This document shows positions 1 to 6,006 of a stretch of 7,414 nucleotides of DNA, in pieces. Position 1 is the first letter of the stretch. Every line of letters begins with the position of its first letter. The notes beneath the pieces are model-generated. The model searched no databases. It was given only the letters and a program-made list of their open reading frames with translations, and was not told the DNA's origin. Both the position numbers and the translations under genes were made by a program. The DNA is from a bacterium (GTDB lineage: Bacteria; Chloroflexota; Dormibacteria; Aeolococcales; Aeolococcaceae): NCBI GenBank assembly GCA_021850405.1, contig JAJZMA010000013.1:1-7414 (forward strand), given 5' to 3'.

Positions 1-764
1 AGGGCAACCACCCAGAATCGTGGGATCTCTCCGGTCTGTGGTCCAGCCTCCTCTCGCTTGCGCCACTCCCTCCGGAGTCAGAGGTTGATCTGGATGCATT
101 GCGCACCAGCAAGCAGGACGTTGAGGATGCCCTTGTGGCTGAGTTTGCCGCCATCTATTCTAGGCGTGAGCAAGAGTATGGCGAAGAGCTCTTTCGCCAG
201 TTTGAGCAGCAGGCAATGCTGGCTGTTATAGATACCAGGTGGCAGTCATACCTTAATGAGATAGACGAGCTGCGCGATGGGATCGGGTTTCATTCCCTGG
301 GTCAGATGGATCCGCTCATAGAGTTCAAGCAGCAGGGTTTTGCAGCTTTCCAGGAGATGAAGGAAGAGGTCAAGAGAGAGATAGTGCGTGTGATTTTCAC
401 TGCACAGATCCAGAAAGTGCAGGCTCCCCAGCCCCCGGTTGCGCCCGAGGCAGATGCTGAGACAGCTCCCCTGGCAGGACGCGCCGACGGCGCGTTGCCT
501 GATGCTGACGACGGCATGGCCCCAGCAGCGCGGCCAGGTGCTGCAGTTGCCAGTGCAAGACTGGCCCGGGCGATGGCTGGTGCCGGAATAGCCATGCCTG
601 CACCAGCGCGGACTGTTGAGAGTGTTGGCGGTCAGAAGACTGTGCGCACAGCGCGAGGGGCTGCGGCAGCAGGCGGAAACAGTGCCGTACCGCGCAAATT
701 GGGCAGGAATGAACCTTGCTGGTGCGGCAGTGGGCAGAAATACAAGCGGTGCCATGGCGCCTGA
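1..764 (+). CDS. secA: Protein translocase subunit SecA, C-terminal part (5' truncated by window)
   Basis: This is the C-terminal 253 residues of the SecA ATPase, the motor that pushes unfolded preproteins through the SecYEG channel at the cytoplasmic membrane. The open frame runs in from the left edge (first full codon at position 3), so the gene starts outside the window. The TTG at 99 is an internal leucine codon, not a start. The helical scaffold/wing part is recognisable around residues 70-125 of the fragment: WQSYLNEIDELRDGIGF, then GQMDPLIEFKQQGF, matching the family pattern W..hL..mD.Lr.GIg...GQ.DPl.E. An Ala/Pro-rich, low-complexity linker of about 90 residues follows. The protein ends in a SEC-C zinc motif, EPCWCGSGQKYKRCHGA, with the CxC...CH ligands at about C239, C241, C250 and H251; in the family this tail binds SecB or ribosomes. 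Length and composition of the linker are ordinary for the family. No clear intrinsic terminator follows. Confidence 0.97.
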   Translation, partial: GNHPESWDLSGLWSSLLSLAPLPPESEVDLDALRTSKQDVEDALVAEFAAIYSRREQEYGEELFRQFEQQAMLAVIDTRWQSYLNEIDELRDGIGFHSLGQMDPLIEFKQQGFAAFQEMKEEVKREIVRVIFTAQIQKVQAPQPPVAPEADAETAPLAGRADGALPDADDGMAPAARPGAAVASARLARAMAGAGIAMPAPARTVESVGGQKTVRTARGAAAAGGNSAVPRKLGRNEPCWCGSGQKYKRCHGA

Positions 765-908
765 TACGGCAGCCTCTCCCTGTTGCCAGTATCCAGGGGG
801 TTATCTGCTGGACTGACGGCTAGCGATCAACCTTGCAGCACAATATCGCTCATGGGGCGCTAAAGCACTGCGCTGGAGCATCACCGTTTCTGCAGTTGGT
901 TGCAATCG

Positions 909-947
909 AACACCAGGAGGGCTAACCGGTGCAGCCCCATCGGTGTT
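909..947. repeat. Composite inverted repeat (two nested perfect stems)
   Basis: AACACC (909-914) pairs with GGTGTT (942-947), and inside it GGGCT (919-923) pairs with AGCCC (933-937). The two stems are separated by a symmetrical 4 x 4 internal loop and capped by a 9-nt loop. There is no T-run after it on either strand. It could be a Rho-independent-like end for secA without a U-tract or a leader/protein-binding element; the sequence does not decide. Confidence 0.4.
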
Positions 948-1060
948 GTGAGTACATGGGGGCCTTCGCTATACCTGTATTGGCAGAAACGTGGTTGAGA
1001 GTGCAAAACGGGCGCATGGCAGCCAGTCTCTGTGTACGAGATCAGTTTGGTTTTTTGTTT

Positions 1061-1069
1061 TGTTAGTAT
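1061..1069 (+). promoter_or_regulatory. Possible extended -10 promoter of the secreted-protein gene
   Basis: TGT followed by TAGTAT (1064-1069) fits the TGn extended -10 pattern inside a T-rich stretch. No good -35 hexamer is found 16-18 nt upstream, which extended -10 promoters can tolerate. A start of transcription near 1076 would give a leader of about 64 nt before the ATG at 1140. This is pattern matching only. Confidence 0.3.
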
Positions 1070-1129
1070 TTTCCCGTCTTTTTTTACCTGCATTCGGTAT
1101 GCCGGAAAACGCCAAGAGTCAAGAAGGAC

Positions 1130-1135
1130 GAGGAG
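1130..1135 (+). promoter_or_regulatory. Ribosome binding site that fixes the start at 1140
   Basis: GAGGAG lies 4 nt before the ATG at 1140, inside a purine-rich run that also has AAGGA at 1124-1128. The longer possible start (GTG at 1032) has no such site, and the 36 extra residues it would add come from T-rich leader DNA. The short start also places a normal signal peptide at the very N terminus. Confidence 0.75.
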
Positions 1136-1139
1136 AGAT

Positions 1140-3458
1140 ATGGTACGGAAGAATAACGGTGGCACTGTTTCGGGAGTCGCGCGCCATGTGGTTTGTACCG
1201 CACTGGGTTTGGCTACAGCTACGGTTGGCTTTGCGGTGACTGGCGCCTTTTCTTCGACTGCAGGGACTGCTTTTGCGGCAGCCTGCGGCAATCCCTCCGG
1301 CGGCACCCCTGGCTCTGTTGTTACCACGACATTTGGCTATACCGGTGGAGAGCAAGCCATAAACCTGCCTGCTGGGGTTGCGAGTGTGACCATCTCAGCT
1401 ACGGGCGGGCCCGGCGAGCAGGGCGCAAATCCCCCAGGCGAAGGGGCTGTGGTCATTGCGACCTTCCAGGTTCCATCCTGCGCGACGCTGGAGGTTGCTG
1501 TGGGAGGGCAGACCAGTGTGCCTCCTTCGACCCTTGGGGGTGCAGCAGCGTACGGTGGTGGGGCCCCCGGTGGTGTGGGGACTGCAGGGTCCATTGGCGG
1601 CGGTGGGGGTGGGGGCGCTTCCACCGTGGCGGTGCAGGGGGCGGTTACCCCTCTGGTTGTTGCTGGTGGCGGTGGAGGCAGTGGCGGCAATAGCCTGCTG
1701 TCTGCCAGTGGAGGAAACGCTGGGGTTGTTACTGGCCCTGGGTGCGCCCCCGGATCGCCTGGATCCGGAACTTCTAGCGGCACAGGTGGTGGCTGTATTA
1801 GCGGAGGATTCGGCACCTCAGTGAGCGGGGCGGGCAGCCCCGGGGAAGATGGTGCGTATGGGGTGGGCGGTTACGGAGGCGCAGGAGCCCCAGCCGGCGG
1901 ACCTGGCGGCGGTGGTGGCGGTGGCGGGTATTATGGTGGCGGTGGCGGTGCTGGAGGTACTGCCCTCTCCGCAGGGGGCACTGGTGGTGTCAGTTCCGTT
2001 ACTGGCGGTACTGCCGGCGGCGGTGGGTCCAGCTACGTTGCTCCAGGGGCAACCGGCATAAGCGGGTCGCTTACGTATGCCGGCGGTTCAGTCGTCATCA
2101 GCTATCTTGAGCCCATAACGACGACTACAACCGTGAGCAGTTCAGCAAATCCGGTACTGGTGGGACAGCCTGTCACCTATACCGCAACTGTAAGTCCGGT
2201 TCCATCTGGTGGAACAGTTTCCTTCATGGATGGCTCTGCAGCGATATCCCAGTGCACTGCGGTGCCGGTCAGTACTTCTACCGGGGATGCGACCTGTGTT
2301 GTTACCTATAGTTCCCCTGGGTCACATGCCATAGCGGCAACATATGGCGGACATGCAGCCTATGTCACCTCATCCGGGAACCTCACTGAGACAGCTGCAC
2401 TGACAGCAGTGAACCTGCTGGCCTACGCCAGTCCATCTCCAGTAGTGTCGGGAGGAAAGGTGCTGTTTTCCACATCTGGCCTGCCATCATCTGCAACCGG
2501 CCATGTGGCCTTCTATTCAGGTGGTACATCGCTCTGCACTGCATGGCTGCCAGCAACCACCTGCTCTGGGACAGCAGACCTCCCCTCCGGCACCGACACC
2601 ATTACAGCTGCCTACTCCGGGGATGGCATCTATGCTGCTGCGACAGCAACTGCCACACTCACGGTTTCCCCGGCACCTTCGACTCTTCCAACCACTACTG
2701 CTACCAAAGGCTACTGGCTGGTAGCTGCAGATGGAGGAGTGTTCCCGTTTGGAGATGCAGCTGGCTACGGCTCCATGGGTGGATCCCATCTCAATAAGCC
2801 CGTAGTGGGTATGGCGTCTACCGCAGATGGCAAAGGCTACTGGCTGGTAGCTGCAGATGGAGGGATCTTCCCGTTTGGAGATGCAGCTGGCTACGGCTCC
2901 ATGGGTGGATCCCATCTCAATAAGCCCGTAGTGGGTATGGCGGCAACCCCGGATGGCAGGGGCTACTGGCTGGTAGCAGCAGATGGGGGAATCTTTCCGT
3001 TTGGAGATGCAGCTGGCTACGGCTCCATGGGTGGATCCCATCTCAATGCACCCGTAGTGGGCATGGCGGCAACCCCGGATGGCAGGGGCTACTGGCTGGT
3101 AGCTGCAGATGGAGGGATCTTCCCGTTTGGAGATGCAGCTGGCTACGGCTCCCTGGGTGGTACGCATCTGACCAGTCCGGTTGTAGGCATGGCGGCAACT
3201 CCAGATGGAAAGGGCTACTGGCTCATCACTGCCGCAGGTGGGGTGTACGCCTTTGGGGACGCAACAGGTGGCGCCACCCTGGCGGGTATCCATCTGACCA
3301 GTCCTGTAGTAGGCATTGCTGCCAGCACAGGATCGCAGGGCTTCTGGGAAGCAACCGGAGCTGGTGCAGTATTTGGTTTTGGAGCATCTTCCTACTACGG
3401 CTCCATGGCCGGGCAATGGCTCAATATGCCTGTAGTTGGCATCGCAGGGGTGGGCTAG
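1140..3458 (+). CDS. Secreted mosaic protein: Gly-rich region, two Ig-like domains, six 42-residue repeats
   Basis: Predicted 772-residue exported protein of unknown function. Residues 1-48 form a signal peptide: basic start MVRKNNGG, hydrophobic core about 17-37, and an Ala-rich cleavage region TAFAAAC near 43-49. A Cys at 49 follows AAA, too poor a lipobox to call a lipoprotein. Residues 60-325 are glycine-rich, opening with a segment like LPAGVASVTISATGG that often precedes such regions in secreted actinobacterial proteins. Two Ig-like (Big_3-type) beta domains follow at about 328-418 and 422-510, with motifs such as VGQPVTYTATV and DTITAAYSGDGIY; each has its own Cys pair (372/386 and 466/475) that could form a disulfide. 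A short Pro/Thr linker leads into six tandem 42-residue repeats (524-772) of the type GYWLVAADGG-FPFGDA-GYGSMGG. No sortase signal or C-terminal membrane helix is seen, so release or non-covalent wall binding is likely. Adhesion or matrix function is inference. The gene has its own leader and sits between housekeeping genes. Confidence 0.9.
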   Translation: MVRKNNGGTVSGVARHVVCTALGLATATVGFAVTGAFSSTAGTAFAAACGNPSGGTPGSVVTTTFGYTGGEQAINLPAGVASVTISATGGPGEQGANPPGEGAVVIATFQVPSCATLEVAVGGQTSVPPSTLGGAAAYGGGAPGGVGTAGSIGGGGGGGASTVAVQGAVTPLVVAGGGGGSGGNSLLSASGGNAGVVTGPGCAPGSPGSGTSSGTGGGCISGGFGTSVSGAGSPGEDGAYGVGGYGGAGAPAGGPGGGGGGGGYYGGGGGAGGTALSAGGTGGVSSVTGGTAGGGGSSYVAPGATGISGSLTYAGGSVVISYLEPITTTTTVSSSANPVLVGQPVTYTATVSPVPSGGTVSFMDGSAAISQCTAVPVSTSTGDATCVVTYSSPGSHAIAATYGGHAAYVTSSGNLTETAALTAVNLLAYASPSPVVSGGKVLFSTSGLPSSATGHVAFYSGGTSLCTAWLPATTCSGTADLPSGTDTITAAYSGDGIYAAATATATLTVSPAPSTLPTTTATKGYWLVAADGGVFPFGDAAGYGSMGGSHLNKPVVGMASTADGKGYWLVAADGGIFPFGDAAGYGSMGGSHLNKPVVGMAATPDGRGYWLVAADGGIFPFGDAAGYGSMGGSHLNAPVVGMAATPDGRGYWLVAADGGIFPFGDAAGYGSLGGTHLTSPVVGMAATPDGKGYWLITAAGGVYAFGDATGGATLAGIHLTSPVVGIAASTGSQGFWEATGAGAVFGFGASSYYGSMAGQWLNMPVVGIAGVG
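2709..3458 (+). repeat. Six tandem 126-bp coding repeats (42 residues each)
   Basis: Units begin at 2709, 2835, 2961, 3087, 3213 and 3339; the last is cut to 39 codons by the stop. Units 1-4 are nearly identical in protein and DNA, while units 5 and 6 are diverged (for example GFWEATGAGAVFGFGAS in unit 6). Units 1 and 2 share 75 consecutive identical bases (2742-2816 and 2868-2942). The first 66 bases of unit 4 equal those of unit 2, although unit 3 between them differs by several silent changes. Each unit has aromatic and Gly-Asp landmarks (GYW, FPFGD, PVVG) reminiscent of a blade-like beta repeat, but the fold is inference. Confidence 0.93.
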
Positions 3459-3473
3459 ACGCCCAACCCCTGC
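3444..3473 (+). terminator. Strong hairpin spanning the stop codon, possible terminator
   Basis: GCAGGGGT (3444-3451) pairs with ACCCCTGC (3466-3473), and GGGC (3452-3455) with GCCC (3461-3464). That gives 12 bp with a single bulged A and a 5-nt loop, TAGAC, which contains the TAG stop codon. No T-tract follows, so it would be a U-less terminator or an mRNA 3'-end stabiliser for the secreted-protein transcript. Confidence 0.5.
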
Positions 3474-3589
3474 AGTTACCTCTAAAGACCGCCGGCCCGC
3501 GAGACACCTGATACCAAATGCTCTGGTAAAGACGCCACTGGCAGATGGGTGTATGCCCGCCGAGACGGCAGGGGCAGGGAGAACAGGGC

Positions 3590-3621
3590 AAAAAAAAGGG
3601 ATGGTATCTTGACCATCCCTT
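3590..3621 (-). terminator. Intrinsic terminator reading leftward (minus strand)
   Basis: AAGGGATGGT (3596-3605) and ACCATCCCTT (3612-3621) form a perfect 10-bp stem with a 6-nt loop. On the - strand the hairpin is followed at once by eight T (3597-3590), the last two in the stem. On the + strand no T-tract follows. Every gene in the window runs rightward, so this terminator serves no visible protein gene. Confidence 0.8.
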
Positions 3622-3799
3622 GTAGGCCGAGTATCTTCGGCGACCGGCGGATTAGCCGGTTGTTACCTGCGTCCCCATAACCCGGACGCTGGGCTAGCAA
3701 GCCCCGCCAGGCAGTTTCCCTACGCCGCCCTGTCCAGTGCGCCTCATTCTTGCACTAATGCCGGTACTCCGGCTGAAGTTGCGTCAGCTGTCAGGGACA
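3590..3799 (-). ncRNA. Candidate structured small RNA on the minus strand
   Basis: Read on the - strand, this region folds into a chain of perfect stems with small loops. In + coordinates: TGTCC 3731-3735 with GGACA 3795-3799, enclosing AGTGC/GCACT (3736-3740, 3752-3756) and GCCGG/CCGGC (3760-3764, 3769-3773). A second domain is closed by GTAG/CTAC (3622-3625, 3720-3723). It encloses GGGCT/AGCCC (3691-3695, 3700-3704), GCGTCC/GGACGC (3669-3674, 3684-3689), ACCGGC/GCCGGT (3643-3648, 3655-3660) and GCCGA/TCGGC (3626-3630, 3637-3641). A terminator hairpin and eight T then follow. I compared it by eye with tRNA, tmRNA, RNase P, SRP and 6S RNAs and common riboswitches and found no match. No minus-strand gene lies downstream, so a stand-alone RNA fits better than a riboswitch. 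I see no convincing minus-strand promoter, and the 5' end is a guess. Confidence 0.4.
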
Positions 3800-3933
3800 T
3801 CCGCTGAACTACCCGGGCCGCCTACTCAGCTCGACCTTGCCGGAAAAGTTGCCAGACGGTATTCATGTACTGTACTCATACCTCCGTGTGGCAGAACCTG
3901 TAAACAACTATTAGGATATCCATTTGTACCCTG

Positions 3934-3963
3934 TTGTCAAGGGGGAGAGCTACCTGTTACAAG
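3934..3963 (+). promoter_or_regulatory. Probable promoter of the yebC-ruvCAB unit
   Basis: TTGTCA (3934-3939, five of six matches to the -35 consensus) is followed after 18 nt by TACAAG (3958-3963, four of six). The -10 is preceded by TGT as in an extended -10. Transcription would begin near 3970, about 57 nt before yebC. A short inverted repeat, ACCCT...AGGGT, flanks these hexamers. I see no LexA-type operator (no GAAC-N4-GTTC or CTGT-N8-ACAG) nearby. Confidence 0.45.
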
Positions 3964-4026
3964 GGTGACGCTTCCGTTGCCAGGTTGGTAAGATAAAAAC
4001 ATCCGTTCGCCGGGAAAGAGGTTCCA

Positions 4027-4785
4027 ATGTCCGGACACAGCAAGTGGGCAGGCATCAAGCACAAAAAAGCCATCGTAGATGCCAAGCGGGGCCAGATCTT
4101 CACCAAGGTGGCAATCGAGCTTACTGTTGCCGCCCGCGAGGGTGGGGGAGACCCTACCGGTAACTTCCGTTTGCGGCTGGCAATACAGAAGGCAAAGGAT
4201 GTCAATATGCCAGCTGACAACATTGAGCGTGCCATCCAGAGGGGGGTTGGTGGGAAGGAAGGTACCCGCCTGGAGGAGATCCGGTATGAGGGATATGGCC
4301 CCCACGGGGTTGCAGTCCTGGTGGATGTACTGACCGACAACCGGAACCGGACGGTGGCAGCGGTGCGCAACCTGTTCACGCGATCTGGAGGCTCTCTTGG
4401 CGAGACCAACAGTGTCGGATGGTTGTTCGACCAGCGTGGCATCGTCAGCATAGATCCCAGGGAGCGGGACCCCGACGACCTGGCACTGGAACTGGTAGGA
4501 GAGGTAGACCTCGGGGAAGAGGGGGATGTGGTTGTCGAGCAGGATGAGGTCAAGGTAATTACCTCACCAGCACATGTAGAGGAAGCGCGAAAAAACATTG
4601 AAGCACGCGGGTGTGCAGTGACGAGCGCTGGAATCGAGATGATTCCAAAGACAACGGTCGCTCTCGATGAAAAGCAGTCTGGCCCTGTGCTGCGCCTGCT
4701 CGAGAATCTCGAAGAGCTGGACGATGTTCAGGCTGTGTATGCAAATGCTGACATTCCCGACACCATGTTTGATGCGGTAGGGTAA
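4027..4785 (+). CDS. yebC: YebC/PmpR-family protein (TACO1-like)
   Basis: Complete 252-residue member of the YebC/PmpR/TACO1 family, a normal length. The diagnostic N terminus is intact: MSGHSKWAGIKHKKAIVDAK, then RGQIFTKVAIELTVAAREGG, then LRLAIQKAKDVNMPADNIER. The central and C-terminal domains include the typical YEGYGPHGVAVLVDVLTDN and VYANADIP segments. Family members are cytoplasmic. They were first annotated as transcriptional regulators, and several are now linked to ribosome-associated help in translating proline-rich stretches; which role holds here cannot be told from sequence. The ATG at 4027 is supported by AAAGAGG at 4015-4021 (5-nt spacing) and by the MSGHSKW start. It is the first gene of the yebC-ruvC-ruvA-ruvB cluster and ends 1 nt before ruvC, so the four genes are probably co-transcribed. 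The pdxS/pdxT pair that precedes yebC in many actinobacteria is absent here. Confidence 0.98.
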   Translation: MSGHSKWAGIKHKKAIVDAKRGQIFTKVAIELTVAAREGGGDPTGNFRLRLAIQKAKDVNMPADNIERAIQRGVGGKEGTRLEEIRYEGYGPHGVAVLVDVLTDNRNRTVAAVRNLFTRSGGSLGETNSVGWLFDQRGIVSIDPRERDPDDLALELVGEVDLGEEGDVVVEQDEVKVITSPAHVEEARKNIEARGCAVTSAGIEMIPKTTVALDEKQSGPVLRLLENLEELDDVQAVYANADIPDTMFDAVG

Positions 4786-4786
4786 C

Positions 4787-5326
4787 TTGCAACAGCGCAT
4801 ACTCGGCATTGACCCGGGCATAGCACGAACTGGGATGGCTGTAGTTGAGGGCTCCCCGGGCAGCCTTAGTCTCTGTTGGGCAGAATGCTATGAAACTGAC
4901 GCCAATCAGCCCGACAGCAGTCGTCTGTTCGGAATCTACTCCCGCGCCCAGAAGGTAATTTCGGAGTGGACGCCCGATTCAGTTGCAATTGAGCAGTTGT
5001 TCTTTGCCAAAAACCAGACTACCGCCATGCGTGTCGCACAGGGGCGAGGAGCAGTTCTTGCCGCAGCTGGTGCCACTAGCCTCCCAGTTGCCGAGTACAC
5101 TCCGATGCAGGTAAAGGAATCTATCGCTGGCTGGGGCGGTGCACCAAAACCCCAGGTCACACGGATGGTAAAAATGCTCCTCGGACCAGACGGCATTGCA
5201 GGAGAAGATGACCTCTTTGATGCCTGTGCCATTGCCATATGCCACCACTTCCGCTCCAGACTTGCCACTATGACGAGCCTCCATGGCAAAGCTGCACATC
5301 CATCGCCGGCAGGAGCTGCACAATGA
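4787..5326 (+). CDS. ruvC: Crossover junction endodeoxyribonuclease RuvC
   Basis: Holliday-junction resolvase of 179 residues. RuvC works as a dimer, cutting two opposite strands of a four-way junction delivered by RuvAB during recombinational repair. The RNase H-like fold is clear: RILGIDPGIARTG with catalytic D9, VAIEQLFFAKNQTTAMRVAQ with E69, the KESIAGWGGAPKPQVTRMV segment that contacts DNA, and EDDLFDACAIAICHH supplying D142 and D145. All four acidic residues of the active site are therefore present. The start is a TTG at 4787. An in-frame TAG at 4778-4780 rules out anything longer, and no other start lies before D9. The only upstream purine run is GGTAGGG at 4776-4782, very close, so translation probably depends on ribosomes finishing yebC 1 nt earlier. 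The 3' end overlaps ruvA by 4 nt (ATGA). Confidence 0.97.
   Translation: MQQRILGIDPGIARTGMAVVEGSPGSLSLCWAECYETDANQPDSSRLFGIYSRAQKVISEWTPDSVAIEQLFFAKNQTTAMRVAQGRGAVLAAAGATSLPVAEYTPMQVKESIAGWGGAPKPQVTRMVKMLLGPDGIAGEDDLFDACAIAICHHFRSRLATMTSLHGKAAHPSPAGAAQ
5311..5315 (+). promoter_or_regulatory. Ribosome binding site that fixes the ruvA start
   Basis: AGGAG, 7 nt before the ATG at 5323, lies inside the end of ruvC. The same frame is open further left, to 5239, but only this start has a site. It also gives the typical RuvA N terminus (MIGMLTGTV) and an ATGA overlap with the ruvC stop. Confidence 0.85.
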
Positions 5327-6006
5327 TAGGCATGCTGACAGGCACTGTCACCGGGCCTGAACCGGGCCTGCTGCTTGTGTCAACCGGAGGAGTGGGATAT
5401 GAGGTCACGTGTGCTCCAGCAACCTGGGCGCAGGCGCAGGGGGGAACCGATAAAAAATCTGTGAGTATCGGACAGGAAAGGACGCTCTTCATCCACACTG
5501 CTGTCAGCGATGACGGCATACGCCTTTATGGCTTTGGCTCGCGGGATGAACTGCGGCTTTTCCGGTTGCTCATTACTGTAGACCGGGTAGGACCCAGAGC
5601 AGCGCTCGCACTGGCAGGGTCCATGCCGTTTTCCGACCTGATCACAGCTATCCGCCTCGGTAATGTAGATGCACTCGCCCGGGCTCCTGGAATAGGGAAG
5701 AAAACGGCACAGCGCATCATACTGGAGCTCAGGGAAAAGAGCAACGACCTGCTGGATGCAGGGACAGCCCTGGGCCCGCCATCTGACCTTCGCCTGACAG
5801 CTCTCACAACACTGACCGCCATGGGATTCCCCGATGCTGATGCACGCGAGGCACTGGATGCAACCTCTGGTGGTGAGGACAGCGCAAGCCGAAAGCTTGA
5901 AGAGATTGTAAGGCTGGCGCTGCGCTATCTGGACCGGCCCACGGGCCATCGGGAGAGCATAGGCGCCCTGGGCACGAAGACGGCAGGAACACGCTCCCAT
6001 GAGTGA
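5323..6006 (+). CDS. ruvA: Holliday junction branch migration complex subunit RuvA
   Basis: RuvA of 227 residues, somewhat longer than the usual 190-210. A RuvA tetramer binds the open four-way junction and loads the RuvB motor rings. Domain I (about 1-65) is the OB-like fold: MIGMLTGTV, GGVGYEV, then LFIHTAVSDDGIRLYGF. Domain II has two helix-hairpin-helix motifs, about 86-99 (VDRVGPRAALALAG) and 121-137 (APGIGKKTAQRIILEL). In the first, the usual SGVGP has become DRVGP, a mild departure. Domain III (about 156-204), which contacts RuvB, contains LTALTTLTAMGFPDADAREA and a C-terminal helix. The last 20 or so residues form a polar tail without family conservation. The start overlaps the ruvC stop (ATGA) and the stop overlaps the ruvB start by 8 nt, so the two subunits are probably made by coupled translation. 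Confidence 0.97.
   Translation: MIGMLTGTVTGPEPGLLLVSTGGVGYEVTCAPATWAQAQGGTDKKSVSIGQERTLFIHTAVSDDGIRLYGFGSRDELRLFRLLITVDRVGPRAALALAGSMPFSDLITAIRLGNVDALARAPGIGKKTAQRIILELREKSNDLLDAGTALGPPSDLRLTALTTLTAMGFPDADAREALDATSGGEDSASRKLEEIVRLALRYLDRPTGHRESIGALGTKTAGTRSHE

Larger units (their letters stand above)
765..1139. other. Non-coding spacer between secA and the secreted-protein gene
   Basis: This 375-base stretch holds no gene I can support. A weak inverted repeat (TCCAG at 792-796 with CTGGA at 808-812) follows secA without a T-tract, so it is at best a poor terminator. A more elaborate hairpin lies at 909-947. The last 100 bases switch to a strikingly T-rich composition (1047-1085), which looks like promoter/leader DNA of the next gene. 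Open frames here have no ribosome binding site and unlikely protein sequence. Confidence 0.7.
3459..4026. other. Non-coding spacer between the secreted-protein gene and yebC
   Basis: This 568-base stretch has no credible protein gene. The one longer + strand frame (3737-3991) lacks a ribosome binding site and resembles no protein. The left part, 3590-3799, is packed with perfect stem-loops and carries a minus-strand terminator; it is listed as a candidate RNA gene. The middle (3800-3930) shows only a small imperfect palindrome around 3859-3881. The right end carries a plausible promoter and the ribosome binding site for yebC. Confidence 0.7.

Noticed and set aside
1032..1139. A 36-residue N-terminal extension of the secreted protein from a GTG
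   Set aside because: No ribosome binding site, T-rich leader-like DNA, and the ATG at 1140 has a good site and a proper signal peptide.
1560..1615. Clustered G-runs that might form a G-quadruplex
   Set aside because: The runs follow from consecutive glycine codons, and the loops between most of them are long (13-15 nt).
1337..1816. A 159-residue proline-rich open frame on the minus strand
   Set aside because: It is the antisense of the glycine-rich coding region (GGN read backwards gives NCC, so long stretches without stops), with no start signals.
2517..3416. A 299-residue open frame on the minus strand across the repeat array
   Set aside because: It is the mirror of the tandem repeats: once one unit is free of stops in this frame, all are. 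The Cys-rich periodic product has no ribosome binding site and no resemblance to known proteins.
2709..3458. CRISPR array or mobile element at the direct repeats
   Set aside because: The 126-bp units are contiguous, in frame, without spacers, and encode a protein repeat; no transposase or terminal inverted repeats are present.
3622..3723. Known RNA families (tRNA, tmRNA, RNase P, SRP, 6S, c-di-GMP, c-di-AMP, cobalamin, glycine riboswitches) for the structured spacer
   Set aside because: Looking on both strands I could not find the conserved cores of these families; a fragment such as GGGGACGCAGG recalls c-di-GMP-I but the rest of its core is missing.
3737..3991. An 84-codon + strand open frame upstream of yebC
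   Set aside because: No ribosome binding site, odd composition, and it overlaps the candidate RNA region and the likely yebC promoter.
3800..4026. A LexA/SOS operator ahead of the yebC-ruvCAB unit
   Set aside because: I looked for GAAC-N4-GTTC and CTGT-N8-ACAG type sites and found only half-sites.
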